A stretch of 64,000 nt of DNA, taken from positions 372,001-436,000 of the forward strand of contig NZ_BBYG01000008.1 of assembly GCF_001184025.1 (NCBI RefSeq), read 5' to 3'. The DNA is from Streptomyces maremycinicus. Lineage in GTDB: Bacteria; Actinomycetota; Actinomycetes; Streptomycetales; Streptomycetaceae. The position numbers and the translations under genes were made by a program. Shown piece by piece: positions 1 through 9,336 of the stretch (the stretch's first letter is position 1; every line of letters starts with the position of its first letter). Under the pieces are notes generated by a model that did no database searches, was not told the origin of the DNA, and saw only the letters and a program-made list of their open reading frames with translations.

Positions 1-676
1 GATCCTGCAAGTGCCGTACGCGGAGGGTTCGTCGAGGGTCGCCGGCTGGCTGGCGAACGCGGCCCGCCACCCGCTGCTCGTCCTGCGCTCGCTCTCCAAC
101 CGCAAGTGGTCGGAGCGGACCATCATCGGCCTGGTGATGCAGTCCCTCGACAACTCGCTGACGACGTACCTGAAACCGGACGGCGTCGGCAAGGGGCTGC
201 TCACCGCCCGCCAGGGCCACGGCGCCCCCAACCCCAAGCAGATCAAGGCGGCCTCCGAGGCGGCTTCCGCGATCGCCGCCGAGATCAACGGCTTCGCCGG
301 ATCCAACGTGGGCGAGCTGATGGGCACCCCGCTCACCGCGCACTTCCTCGGCGGCTGTCCGATCGGGGACTCGCGCGAGACGGGTGTCATCGACCCGTAC
401 CACCGCCTCTACGGCCACCCCGGCATCTCGGTCGTCGACGGCGCCGCGGTCTCGGCGAACCTGGGCGTGAACCCGTCGCTCACCATCACCGCCCAGGCCG
501 AGCGCGCGATGTCGTACTGGCCGAACAAGGGCGAGACGGACCCGCGTCCGGCGCAGGGCACGGCGTACGAGCGGCTGAAGCCGGTGGAGCCGGTCAGCCC
601 GGCGGTGCCGGCGGAGGCGTTCGGCGCGCTCCGCCTGCCGTTCCTGGGGATACCGGCCGTCCCGCCCAAGCAGTAG
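1..676 (+). CDS. GMC-family FAD-dependent oxidoreductase (C-terminal part, cut by window start)
   Basis: The frame is open from the first bases of the window, so only the last ~225 residues of a longer enzyme are present; the gtg at position 11 is internal. The piece holds the C-terminal signature of GMC oxidoreductases of the cholesterol-oxidase-like branch: HFLGGCPIG, where the His is in the usual active-site place, then DGAAVSANLGVNPSLTITA, which closes the FAD-binding half, and AERAM. These flavoenzymes oxidise alcohols with FAD and pass electrons to oxygen or another acceptor; the substrate cannot be told from this fragment. It ends in TAG and is followed at once by a long hairpin shared with the converging LAETG gene. 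Confidence 0.85.
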   Translation, partial: ILQVPYAEGSSRVAGWLANAARHPLLVLRSLSNRKWSERTIIGLVMQSLDNSLTTYLKPDGVGKGLLTARQGHGAPNPKQIKAASEAASAIAAEINGFAGSNVGELMGTPLTAHFLGGCPIGDSRETGVIDPYHRLYGHPGISVVDGAAVSANLGVNPSLTITAQAERAMSYWPNKGETDPRPAQGTAYERLKPVEPVSPAVPAEAFGALRLPFLGIPAVPPKQ

Positions 677-695
677 GCGTTCCGCCCGGCACAAG

Positions 696-737
696 GCGAA
701 GGGACCTGCGCCCCCCTCCGAGCGCAGGTCCCTTCGC
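696..737. terminator. Bidirectional terminator hairpin between converging genes
   Basis: A perfect 15-bp inverted repeat (696-710 with 723-737, arm GCGAAGGGACCTGCG) encloses a 12-nt C-rich loop. It lies 19 bp after the oxidoreductase stop and 15 bp after the end of the minus-strand LAETG gene, so it can stop transcription from both sides. There is no U-tract, as is common in streptomycetes. Confidence 0.8.
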
Positions 738-752
738 TGGTCTCGTGCCGCG

Positions 753-1784
753 TTACGCGTGCGTGCCGACCTGGCGGCGACGGACCGCGAACACCGCGCC
801 GGCGCCGGCCACCACGGCGACCCCGCCGACGAGCCCGATCATCGGCAGCGCCGAGTTCGAACCGGTTTCGGCGAGGCTGCCGCTGATCGGCTTGGCGCCG
901 CCCTGGGCCTTGGTGCCGTCGGTGGGCTTGTCACCGTTGGGCTTGGCGTCGTCGACACCGTCCGTGTCGCTGCCGGCGCCGAGGATCTCGACGTCGTAGT
1001 AGTCACCGTTGAAGTGGCAGTCCGACTTGTCGCCGACGTACAGGGCGTCGCTCATCGCCAGCGAGGAGCCCGCCGGGGCCGATGCCGCGACCTGCACCCG
1101 CAGGTCGAGAGACGCGGAGGAGTCCGCCTCCAGCTCGTCGAGCTGGGCCAGGAAGGAACCCGTGACGTTGACCGTCGTGCCGTCCTCGTCCTCGTAGGAG
1201 TCCTGGTAGGCGTCGGTCCACTTGCCGTCTTCCTTGACCTGGATGACGGCGAGGCCCTCGGACAGCCAGGCGTCCGTCTCGTCGGCGTAGTCCAGGAACA
1301 TGGCGATGTACACGTGCTCGAAGTCGACGTCGGAGTCGTTCCCGACCTCGTACGTGAAGTCGTGCCAGCCCGAACCGGCGACGATCTTGCTGGGCAGGCC
1401 CTTGACCTCGGCCGTGAGGTCCTCGTCCAGGTCGAAGGACTCGCAGTCCGTGTCCGGGTCGAACCCGTCCTCGCTCTCGCTCGCCGACGGGCTCGCGGTG
1501 GTCTTGCCGGAGCCGGACGCCGACGGCGACGAGGTGCTGGAGGAGGAGCTGGACGCGCTCCCGGTCTGCGACTCCGACGCCGACGGGGACGAGGTGTCGG
1601 AGGAGGAGGCGGAAGCACTGGAGCCGCTCGAGCCGGACGGCGAGGCGGATGTGTCGTCCGAGGCGGACGTGCTCGCGGACGGCGAACCGCTCTCCTCCGC
1701 GAAGGCGGCGGGCGCGGACAGCAGGGCGAGCGGCGCGATGACGGCCGTCGCGGCCATGGTGACGAGCGTGCGGCGGAGCTTCAT
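753..1784 (-). CDS. Sortase-anchored LAETG surface protein
   Basis: An exported cell-wall protein of 343 residues. The N-terminus (MKLRRTLVTMAATA...) is a signal peptide ending near AAFA, followed by a ~90-residue Ser/Thr/Ala low-complexity stalk, a globular domain (KGLPSKIVAGSGWHDFTYEV...) and a C-terminal sorting signal: LAETG, a hydrophobic helix and a basic tail (RRRQ). LAXTG is the form used by class E sortases in Streptomyces. I start at 1784 because the ATG there follows GAGG by 5 nt and begins the signal peptide; an upstream ATG at 1823 only adds a non-signal leader. Ligand and function of the globular domain are unknown to me. Confidence 0.85.
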   Translation of the reverse strand: MKLRRTLVTMAATAVIAPLALLSAPAAFAEESGSPSASTSASDDTSASPSGSSGSSASASSSDTSSPSASESQTGSASSSSSSTSSPSASGSGKTTASPSASESEDGFDPDTDCESFDLDEDLTAEVKGLPSKIVAGSGWHDFTYEVGNDSDVDFEHVYIAMFLDYADETDAWLSEGLAVIQVKEDGKWTDAYQDSYEDEDGTTVNVTGSFLAQLDELEADSSASLDLRVQVAASAPAGSSLAMSDALYVGDKSDCHFNGDYYDVEILGAGSDTDGVDDAKPNGDKPTDGTKAQGGAKPISGSLAETGSNSALPMIGLVGGVAVVAGAGAVFAVRRRQVGTHA

Positions 1785-1906
1785 GGAGACCTCGGTGGAT
1801 CCGGTGTGGGAGGCCTTCCGCATGGGGGTCGGGATGTGGCCTTCGGTTCGGTAGGTGTGACAGGCCGAAGCTGTGAACAGTTGTGCTCAGCTCACAGGAT
1901 CTTTAT

Positions 1907-1920
1907 GTGGTACCCGTCAC
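1907..1920. promoter_or_regulatory. GTG-N8-CAC palindrome-like site (Crp-like)
   Basis: GTGGTACCCGTCAC (GTGACGGGTACCAC on the minus strand) lies ~120 bp upstream of the LAETG gene start. Streptomyces Crp is known to prefer GTG-N6-GNCAC, which this only partly meets. The same 14-mer pattern (GTGACRGGTAYCAC) occurs upstream of sucC at 41743. Confidence 0.3.
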
Positions 1921-1957
1921 ACCTGTCACACCCGCCCCCCGAGCCCGGGTCCCCCGC

Positions 1958-3007
1958 TCAGTCCTCCGTGTCCGTCGGGAGGAGCTCGCCCACGTCGGTC
2001 CCGCACTCCCGCTCGATCCTGGCGACCGACGCCTTGAGGGCGGTGTCGTCGACCGAAGCGGAGCCGCCGGTCCCGGCTTCGAGCGAGGCGGCGTACCGGC
2101 GCAGCGCCGAGGCGTCCTTCCCGGCCGGTCCGGCGAGGTCCGCGAGGTCGGTGAGGACGGCGGCGAGCTCGTCCGGCGTGTGACGGCTGTCCTCGGACAC
2201 GGCGAGCGGCGCGGCGACGGAGCAGAAGGTGTCGGCCGGCTCGCCGGCTCCCGCGACCTTCTGGTACCGGGCGGCCGGGTCGAGCGCGAAGTACCGTGCG
2301 GCCGTGGCGTCGGGAGTCGTGCTCCGCAGGATCTCCTGGACGCCGGTGGCCGGCTTCCCCGCGGTGCGGAACGCCATCGGTTCCTCGTCGCCGGGCACCA
2401 GCCGCTCCTCCCACGTCGAGCGGTAGGCGTCGGCCGTGACCGTCTCCCCCTCGAACTCGCCCTCGCCGATCCGGCCGTGGTCGTAGGGCAGGACCCCGCC
2501 CGAGCCGAGCGGCGACCAGGTTCCGTCGGCGAAGCGGGCGAACGTGATCACGTAGTCGTGGCCGACCTCCAGCCGCGAGGCGTCGGGCGACCCCAGTTCG
2601 TTCCTCGGGCCGTCCTTCAGCTGCCATCCGTCGGCGGTGAACGACACCGTCGACGGCAGGGCGGGCGCCTCGGACCGGGCCCAGACGAGCTCCTTGACCT
2701 GGAGGTCGACCGTCCGGGACAGATAGTCCTCGTCCGTGCCGGTCTCCTCGCCGGTATCGCGCCGCTCGTGCTCGGCGGTGACCCGGACGACGGCGACCCG
2801 GTCCCCGTACGACACCCAGTCGGTCGCGGTGAAGGACGGCACCGCCTCCTTGTCCGACGTGCCGAGCACGACGCCCGCGCTGTCGGCGTTCGCGCTCCCG
2901 GCGTCGCCTCCTGAGGCGTCGTCGGTCAGCGGGACGAGCGCGAGCGCACCGGCGACGGCCGCGCCCAGCACGGCCCCCGCGATCTTCGTTCGCGTGGTCA
3001 TGGCCAC
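1958..3007 (-). CDS. Exported or membrane-anchored protein, tandem paralogue 1 (unknown function)
   Basis: This 349-residue protein has an N-terminal hydrophobic segment (AGAVLGAAVAGALALVPL) that is a signal peptide or anchor. The remainder is soluble. I do not recognise a catalytic family. It aligns over its whole length with the next gene (3255-4310): shared blocks include DWVSYGD, YLSRT(V/I)DLQVKE, GW(Q/E)(L/F)KD, ASR(L/M)EVGHDY and ATPDATAA, and the Cys pair near the C-terminus (FCSVAAPLA and ECGTDVGELLP). Start is GTG at 3007 with a GGGGGAG ribosome site 3 nt upstream; the paralogue starts the same way. The two are 247 bp apart and on the same strand. Confidence 0.75.
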   Translation of the reverse strand: MAMTTRTKIAGAVLGAAVAGALALVPLTDDASGGDAGSANADSAGVVLGTSDKEAVPSFTATDWVSYGDRVAVVRVTAEHERRDTGEETGTDEDYLSRTVDLQVKELVWARSEAPALPSTVSFTADGWQLKDGPRNELGSPDASRLEVGHDYVITFARFADGTWSPLGSGGVLPYDHGRIGEGEFEGETVTADAYRSTWEERLVPGDEEPMAFRTAGKPATGVQEILRSTTPDATAARYFALDPAARYQKVAGAGEPADTFCSVAAPLAVSEDSRHTPDELAAVLTDLADLAGPAGKDASALRRYAASLEAGTGGSASVDDTALKASVARIERECGTDVGELLPTDTED

Positions 3008-3254
3008 GGGACTCCCCCTCGGGTCGGTTTCGGAAGGTCATCACAGTGACGCCGCTGGAGCCCTGTTCGTTCGGAGCCCTGTTCGTTCGGATCCCCGTTC
3101 GTCCGGATCCCCGTTCGTCCAGGGGCCCTCTTCGTCCGGGGGCCTCTTCGGCCGGGAGCCCGGTGCTCCGGGGCTCGGCGAGAGATCCGTAGGGGGCGGA
3201 CCGCCGGGGGAAGGCGGCCCGCCCGGTCAACGGGGGCCGGTCACCGCGGGTCGG

Positions 3255-4310
3255 TCACTCCGCGTCGCCGGTGTCGTTCGGCAGGAGTTCGCCGACGTCG
3301 ATCGTGCAGGCGCGCGCGATCCGCGTGGCCGCGGTCCTGCGGATGGTGCTGGCGGTCCAGTTCGTGTCGTCCCCGGTGCGCAGCTGCGCCGCGTAGGCGC
3401 GCAGGATCGTGCTGTCCGCCGCCTCCGACATACCGGCGAGGTCGCCCAGGATGTCCGCGAGCTCGCTCGCCGTGTACCTGCTGTCGGCGTCGGTCGCGAG
3501 GGGCGCCGCCACCCGGCAGAAGGTGTCCGCCGCCGCTGCCGCCGCCACGGCGGCCTTGGCGACCAGCCGGGCGCGGGCGACCGCGTCGAGGGAGTAGTTC
3601 TGGGCGGCGGTGGCGTCGGGGGTCGCACTGGTCAGGAGCGCCCTGACGCCGGCCGCGCTCTGGCCCGCCGCCTGGTAGGTCACGGGTTCGGCCACACCGC
3701 TGACCAGCCGCGAAGCCATCGTCGAGCGATATGCCGAGGCGGTCACCGTCGTGCCCTGGTACTCGCCCTGACCCACCTCGCTGTTGTCGTAGGGGAGGAC
3801 GGCGCCGGTCCCCAGCGTCGACCACTCCCCGTCGGAGAAGTGGGCGAACGAGACCAGGTAGTCGTGTCCGACCTCCATGCGGGACGCGTCCTGCGAGCTC
3901 ACGCGGAGCTTGCCCTCGTCCTTGAACTCCCAGCCGTCCGCGATGATCGACAGCGTGTCGGGCAGGGCCGTGGCACCCGCGCGGGACCACACCCGTTCCT
4001 TGACCTGGAGGTCGATCGTCCGGGAGAGGTAGCCCTCGCCCGCCGAGATCTCCTCGCTGTCGGCGACCCCCTCGTGCTCGGCGGCCACATGGACGACCGC
4101 CGCCTGGTCGCCGTACGAGACCCAGTCGCTCGCCGTCCGGGACGGGATGGCGTCCTTCGACTCGCCGAGGACGACGTCGCTCCGCCGGTCCGCGTCGGTG
4201 GCGCGCGCGTCGTCCGTGAACGGGACGAGCGCGGCCGAACCGATCAGGACGCCGGCTATGGCGGCGCCCAGCACGGTGCCCGTTATCTTCTTTCCGGTGC
4301 TCATTGCCAC
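3255..4310 (-). CDS. Exported or membrane-anchored protein, tandem paralogue 2 (unknown function)
   Basis: A 351-residue paralogue of the gene at 1958-3007, with the same layout: hydrophobic N-terminus (VLGAAIAGVLIGSAALVPF), then a soluble domain with the shared blocks DWVSYGD, YLSRTIDLQVKERVWSR, ASRMEVGHDYLVSFAHF and ATPDATAAQNYSLD, and two Cys near the C-terminus (TFCRVAAPLA; ACTIDVGELLP) that could form a disulfide outside the cell. It differs by an Ala-rich insertion (AAVAAAAAADTFC). Start GTG at 4310 behind GGGGAA. It lies 37 bp downstream of the metalloprotease gene on the same strand and may be co-transcribed with it. Confidence 0.75.
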   Translation of the reverse strand: MAMSTGKKITGTVLGAAIAGVLIGSAALVPFTDDARATDADRRSDVVLGESKDAIPSRTASDWVSYGDQAAVVHVAAEHEGVADSEEISAGEGYLSRTIDLQVKERVWSRAGATALPDTLSIIADGWEFKDEGKLRVSSQDASRMEVGHDYLVSFAHFSDGEWSTLGTGAVLPYDNSEVGQGEYQGTTVTASAYRSTMASRLVSGVAEPVTYQAAGQSAAGVRALLTSATPDATAAQNYSLDAVARARLVAKAAVAAAAAADTFCRVAAPLATDADSRYTASELADILGDLAGMSEAADSTILRAYAAQLRTGDDTNWTASTIRRTAATRIARACTIDVGELLPNDTGDAE

Positions 4311-4347
4311 GAGATTCCCCCTGGTCGGATCTCACTAGGTCGCGATC

Positions 4348-4965
4348 TCAGTAGGTCGCGTTGATGTTTTCCTTGTTGTTGGCGCCGAGCCGGTAGACGT
4401 CGTTGTAGGACATGCAGCCGAGGCGGTCGTCGTACAGACCGAGCCGGGGGCTGGCTTCGGGGCCGTGCGTCAGGCCGACGGCGTGCCCGGTCTCATGGCA
4501 CGCGTCCGACTTGTTGACGGAGCCGATACCCGTGTGGTCCTTGTTGAAGACGATGTAGTGCTGGTCGCACTTCTTCGTGCTGGAGGCGTCGTCGCACCAG
4601 GTGATGCCGATCTTGCCGCGCGACAGGGTCTTCGCCTTGTAGACGACGTCCGTCTCGGCGCTGCCCCGGTAGACGCCGGAGGACTGGATCTTCACCACGA
4701 GGTCGGTCGGCCCGAAGTAGTCCCTGGCCGCCCGGGAAATGGTGCTCTTCTCGGCCGAGGACAGGCTGCCCTCCCGGTAGATGGTGAGGGTCTTGTTGTC
4801 CGTCTGGCAGAACCCGTCGCCCATCTCGCCGTCGACGCAGGTGTGGAAGTAGTTCCCGGTCGGATACATGTTGTCGGTCAGTGCGGCCTGGACGATGGTG
4901 GTGCCCGCGGCCAGGGCTGCCGTCGCCACCCCGATGACGAACACACTCCTGCGTTTGATCGCCAC
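4348..4965 (-). CDS. Small secreted zinc metalloprotease (metzincin-like)
   Basis: A 205-residue exported protein. Residues ~5-27 are a signal peptide or anchor (VFVIGVATAALAAGTTIV). The sequence HETGHAVGLTHG at residues 157-168 is the HExxHxxGxxH zinc site of metzincin clan proteases (three His ligands, catalytic Glu158), and GCMSY at ~183 is a plausible Met-turn. Six Cys suggest disulfides. I chose GTG at 4965 because AGGGGGG lies 8 nt upstream and the signal peptide then starts properly; the ATG at 5055 has no ribosome site. Only ~125 residues precede the zinc site, which is short, and I see no clear propeptide. Substrate unknown. Confidence 0.8.
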   Translation of the reverse strand: MAIKRRSVFVIGVATAALAAGTTIVQAALTDNMYPTGNYFHTCVDGEMGDGFCQTDNKTLTIYREGSLSSAEKSTISRAARDYFGPTDLVVKIQSSGVYRGSAETDVVYKAKTLSRGKIGITWCDDASSTKKCDQHYIVFNKDHTGIGSVNKSDACHETGHAVGLTHGPEASPRLGLYDDRLGCMSYNDVYRLGANNKENINATY

Positions 4966-5754
4966 TGGCGATCCCCCCTGTCTGTCCGCCTCCTGTGTGC
5001 CTCCTCGGAATTTCCGGTGAGCGTGGGGCGGCTGGGGGTGATCTAACGGGAACAAGCACTGGCCAAAAGTTGACCGAGCGTTGATTGGCCGGAAGCGATC
5101 AGTAAGAGGCCGAATGTGTGTATAGCGTGAAAGGCCGGTGAAAGCATTCGGAAATCATTTGCCTTTCCCGCCTGCCTCCCATAGAAGGCCGCGTCCGGTC
5201 GCGTCACGGCGCGCGTTCGTGCGGGGGCATGACGAAGGGCCCCGCGGGACGGATCCGCGGGGCCCTTCTTTATCGTCAGCACCGGCGTCAGGGCAGCGCC
5301 GGTGCCTGGGAGCGGCGCCGGGGGGTCGCGCCGCTGGCCTGGACCTCTGGCAGTGCGGACAGCACGCCGAAAGCGGTTGTCCGGAGGGGGACTTGGGCCT
5401 GTTCGGGGCTTATTACGCATCGTGCTGGATGAGCGCGGCGCCCGCAACCGTTTGACCCAGCCCTTGTGCATTTTTGCATTTTTCGCCGGTCGGCTCGGCC
5501 CCGGGCGTCCCCGGGGCCGGCCGTTCTCTGGGGTGACCGGGCTGCTGTCCCCTGCCGTCCGGTCACTTGTCCGGAGCGAGGTCCCACGGCGCACGGCACG
5601 ATCCGTACGCCTCATCGCTCCAGCGAGCCACGCGTGGTTATTCCGGGCCCGCCCCTGGCTGGAACGGACACCAGGACCAACGAAGCCGTCCGTCGGGCGG
5701 TCACGCGCCCGTACGGGTGAGAAGGGGGCCGACGGGCCGAACCGGCGTCCGAGC
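4966..5754. other. Long gene-poor intergenic region
   Basis: It holds the upstream region of the metalloprotease gene, a strong hairpin at 5234-5268, and a second hairpin around 5503-5523 (GGCCCCGGG / CCCCGGGGCC). On the minus strand, a stretch of about 40 codons ending in TGA at 5288 has high third-position GC and sits just before the 5234-5268 hairpin. It has no convincing start codon, since the frame loses its GC bias upstream, so I do not annotate it as a gene. I found no tRNA or known RNA here. Confidence 0.5.
5234..5268. terminator. Strong intrinsic terminator hairpin
   Basis: A 14-bp perfect stem (5234-5247 with 5255-5268, arm GAAGGGCCCCGCGG) with a 7-nt loop, followed on the plus strand by TTTAT. 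No annotated plus-strand gene ends just before it, and on the minus strand it follows the doubtful reading frame ending at 5288, so it may belong to an unrecognised small gene or RNA. Confidence 0.65.
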
Positions 5755-6036
5755 TCAGACCCGGCCCCGGCACAGTTCGAGCAGCGTCATCGCCAGCGAC
5801 GTACCGGGCCTGCCGAGGGCGTCCCGGTAGTGGCCGAGGACCTCCATCTCGCGGGAGAGGTTCACGCGCCGGCCGCCGGAGGTGATCCGTGCCTCCTGGA
5901 TGACGGCGGAGACGGCCATCCGTTCCTGGATCAGGCCGATGATCCGGTCGTCGAGCGCGTCGATGCGCTCACGCGCGCCGGTGATCACGTCGGCGGCCTC
6001 GGGGGTGCGGGCGCCGGTCACGTCGATGGTGGTCAT
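5755..6036 (-). CDS. Chorismate mutase (AroQ type)
   Basis: A 93-residue all-helical mutase that converts chorismate to prephenate, the branch point to phenylalanine and tyrosine. The first helix, ARERIDALDDRIIGLIQERM, is the typical AroQ signature (R near the start, LD, I, L, R for substrate carboxylates), followed by the second-helix motif VNLSREMEVLGHYRD. Length fits a stand-alone AroQ domain. Start ATG at 6036 is set by AGGAG 5 nt upstream. Upstream on the same strand lie a 23-codon reading frame rich in Phe/Tyr codons and a 15-bp hairpin, so I infer control by transcription attenuation. It is divergent from guaA. Confidence 0.85.
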   Translation of the reverse strand: MTTIDVTGARTPEAADVITGARERIDALDDRIIGLIQERMAVSAVIQEARITSGGRRVNLSREMEVLGHYRDALGRPGTSLAMTLLELCRGRV

Positions 6037-6092
6037 GGGGGCTCCTGTGATGGGTACGGGTGCCCCGGAGCGGCAGGACCCGGGTGGAACGA

Positions 6093-6127
6093 CAGGCGCC
6101 CCGGGCCTTGTCGGCCCGGGGCGCCTG
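6093..6127 (-). terminator. Attenuator terminator hairpin upstream of chorismate mutase
   Basis: A perfect 15-bp stem (6093-6107 with 6113-6127, arm CAGGCGCCCCGGGCC) with a 5-nt loop lies 21 nt after the leader-peptide stop and 56 nt before the mutase start. It can only affect transcription that has already passed the leader, as expected for an attenuator. A second hairpin (6165-6186, GGCA-CCGG / CCGG-TGCC) lies inside the leader reading frame just after its aromatic codons. Confidence 0.65.
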
Positions 6128-6147
6128 GGAAGTCGCTCGTCAGTTGC

Positions 6148-6219
6148 TCAAGCAGCACGACCATGGCAGCCGGTGGGCCGGTTGCCATAGGTAAAGACGA
6201 AGGTCGCGTGCGTGAACAT
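6148..6219 (-). CDS. Aromatic leader peptide (23 codons) of the chorismate mutase attenuator
   Basis: ATG TTC ACG CAC GCG ACC TTC GTC TTT ACC TAT gives [11 protein letters not shown]..., with Phe at 2, 7, 9 and Tyr at 11, and ends in TGA at 6148. Phe and Tyr are the end products of the branch that chorismate mutase opens, so stalling here would report their shortage. As I remember them, Streptomyces trp leader peptides begin MFAH... with a Trp run at the same place, so this looks like the Phe/Tyr counterpart. The A of the ATG lies 6 nt past a -10 box, so the RNA is probably leaderless and needs no ribosome site. Confidence 0.65.
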   Translation of the reverse strand: MFTHATFVFTYGNRPTGCHGRAA

Positions 6220-6225
6220 GGCGCC

Positions 6226-6254
6226 AGTATGCAGGGTCGCCGGGGAAGGTCCAA
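6226..6254 (-). promoter_or_regulatory. Vegetative-type promoter of the leader/chorismate mutase transcript
   Basis: On the minus strand TTGGAC (plus 6249-6254), a 17-bp spacer and CATACT (plus 6226-6231) match the major-sigma consensus well; the predicted start falls on the A of the leader ATG at 6219. Confidence 0.6.
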
Positions 6255-6380
6255 GGCGGTTCCCGGGGCGGTTCGCATGATGAGACGCCGGGGGGTGGCT
6301 CCGCCGCCGGGACCGGTCCCACGTCCACCTCGGTAGAATCGGGTCACACAGAGACCCCGCCCCACCGCCGGAAGGCCCCC

Positions 6381-7961
<1,581 letters not shown>

Positions 7962-7986
7962 TCCTCCCGGTGCCGGTCCCGGCCGG

Positions 7987-8460
7987 TCAGGTCCGTCTGA
8001 GCGTGCGCACCGGCGCTCCGGGCTGCCAGACCTGGGCGACCAGATAGGTGTCGTCCTCGACGAAGGTCCGTACGACCTCCGTCAGCTCGGTGCGGAAGAG
8101 GTGGAACGGCTGCGGCGGTTCCACCTCTTTCACGTACGCCGCCCGCGCCTCCCCGTCCTCCACCTCGACCGCCCGGCCCGCGATCCGTACGTCGCCCCCG
8201 CCCATGCCGGTGCCCTCGCCGGGGTTGGCCTGGAGGCAGAAGCGCGCGTCACGGCGCAGGTCGAGGGCCTTGAGCGAGCCCGGCATCATGCCGAGCCACA
8301 CCTCACCGCCGAGGAAACGGACCTCGATGCCGGTGGTGCGGGGGGAACCGTCCTTGCGGAGCGTGGCGAGGACGTGGTGCGTGAAGGCTCCGAAACGTTC
8401 CTCGGTGAGCCGCGCGAGCGCGGGTTCGGCTGCGGCGAAGGCCGCCCAGTTCGCTGTCAT
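7987..8460 (-). CDS. PPOX-fold (pyridoxamine 5'-phosphate oxidase-like) flavin/F420-binding protein
   Basis: A 157-residue split-barrel protein. The run HHVLATLRKDGSPRTTGIEVRF, then EVWLGMMPGSLKALDLRRD and CLQANPG, is the usual order of the PPOX-class family (strand, cofactor-phosphate-binding Ser/Lys/Leu segment). In actinobacteria such proteins often use FMN, F420 or heme; the sequence does not decide which. No partner gene is obvious: it converges on guaA with 25 bp between the stops. No good ribosome site precedes the ATG, so the mRNA may be leaderless. Confidence 0.75.
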   Translation of the reverse strand: MTANWAAFAAAEPALARLTEERFGAFTHHVLATLRKDGSPRTTGIEVRFLGGEVWLGMMPGSLKALDLRRDARFCLQANPGEGTGMGGGDVRIAGRAVEVEDGEARAAYVKEVEPPQPFHLFRTELTEVVRTFVEDDTYLVAQVWQPGAPVRTLRRT

Positions 8461-8488
8461 ACGGCGAGTCTGGCGCCGATACCCGACA

Positions 8489-8600
8489 TCCGCTGTCCGG
8501 TATACCCGGCCGTGGGCCGGAACCGTGGGTCAGGACCGTGGATTCCGCTGTCCGGCATACCCCGGCCGTGGGTCAGGACCGCGGGTCAGGACCGCGGGGT
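8489..8600. repeat. Imperfect direct repeat, GC-rich
   Basis: Two ~35-bp copies of CCGCTGTCCGGYATACCC... followed by GGCCGTGGG, each with GTGGGTCAGGACC units, fill the space between the two minus-strand genes. They look like slippage-made minisatellite sequence and carry no gene. Confidence 0.6.
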
Positions 8601-9226
8601 CACCAGCCCTGCGGCACCGGCCGGACGTACCGCTCCAGCCCCGCCGCGTCCCGCACCGGCGTGCAGCCGGCCGCCAGGAGCCGCTGGGCCAGCTTCGCGC
8701 GCCGGGCGGTGTTGACCTTGAGGGCGCCCACCATGAACAGCGGCATCAGCACGGCGAGCGGGAGCAGGACGGCGTACTTGCCGGTCAGCACGGCCATCAG
8801 CAGGAACAGCGCCGCCGATCCCCAGCCGATGCCCAGCAGCTGCTTGCGGTTGGCGGCCGCGCCGAGGGCGTCGTGGCGGATGAGGGCGACGATCACGTCG
8901 ACGTCCGCCTGCACCTCGGGGACCGGCGTCAGCGAGCCCAGGTACATGCCCGGCACCGGGCGGCCGGGGCCCGGGTCGGGGAAGGCCGCGAAGTTCGCCG
9001 CGGCCCGCTGCCGCGCCCAGGGGCCCGGGTCGCGCACCAGCTGGACGTGCATGATCCGGTGCTTGCCGACCAGCCGCACGCTGTCGTACCGGAAGCCGTA
9101 GCACTCGGCGAGGTAGACCAGCGCGCCGAACGTCTCCAGCTCCGCGAAGGGGTGGACGAGCTCGATGGCGTCACGCGTCGTGATCTGACGCATGAGGGCG
9201 GTGACGTGGCGGTCGGCGAGGCTCAA
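8600..9226 (-). CDS. Membrane-associated protein with two transmembrane helices (unknown function)
   Basis: A 208-residue protein I cannot assign to a family. The first ~125 residues are soluble, with a conserved-looking core (YLAECYGFRYDSVRLVGKHRIMHVQLVRD). Two adjacent membrane helices follow (GWGSAALFLLMAVLTG and YAVLLPLAVLMPLFMVGAL), then a basic tail. The start is TTG at 9226, supported by CGGAG 6 nt upstream; no ATG nearby has as good a site. It is divergent from the class II aldolase gene. Confidence 0.65.
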   Translation of the reverse strand: MSLADRHVTALMRQITTRDAIELVHPFAELETFGALVYLAECYGFRYDSVRLVGKHRIMHVQLVRDPGPWARQRAAANFAAFPDPGPGRPVPGMYLGSLTPVPEVQADVDVIVALIRHDALGAAANRKQLLGIGWGSAALFLLMAVLTGKYAVLLPLAVLMPLFMVGALKVNTARRAKLAQRLLAAGCTPVRDAAGLERYVRPVPQGW

Positions 9227-9336
9227 GGTGTGCTCCGAAGGTGACGGAAATCGTCATCTTTACATAACGGCTCTGCCCTTTTGCGCTGACCGACGGTAAC
9301 TTCCGCGTCGTAAAGCAACCCAGTGCTGGAGGACCG

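Noticed and set aside
1003..1221. Small minus-strand frame inside the LAETG gene
   Set aside because: A frame-shifted shadow of the LAETG coding sequence.
5288..5479. A possible small minus-strand gene ending before the 5234-5268 terminator
   Set aside because: Only the last ~40 codons have coding-like GC bias, and no ATG, GTG or TTG lies at their beginning; the frame from ATG 5479 loses the bias.
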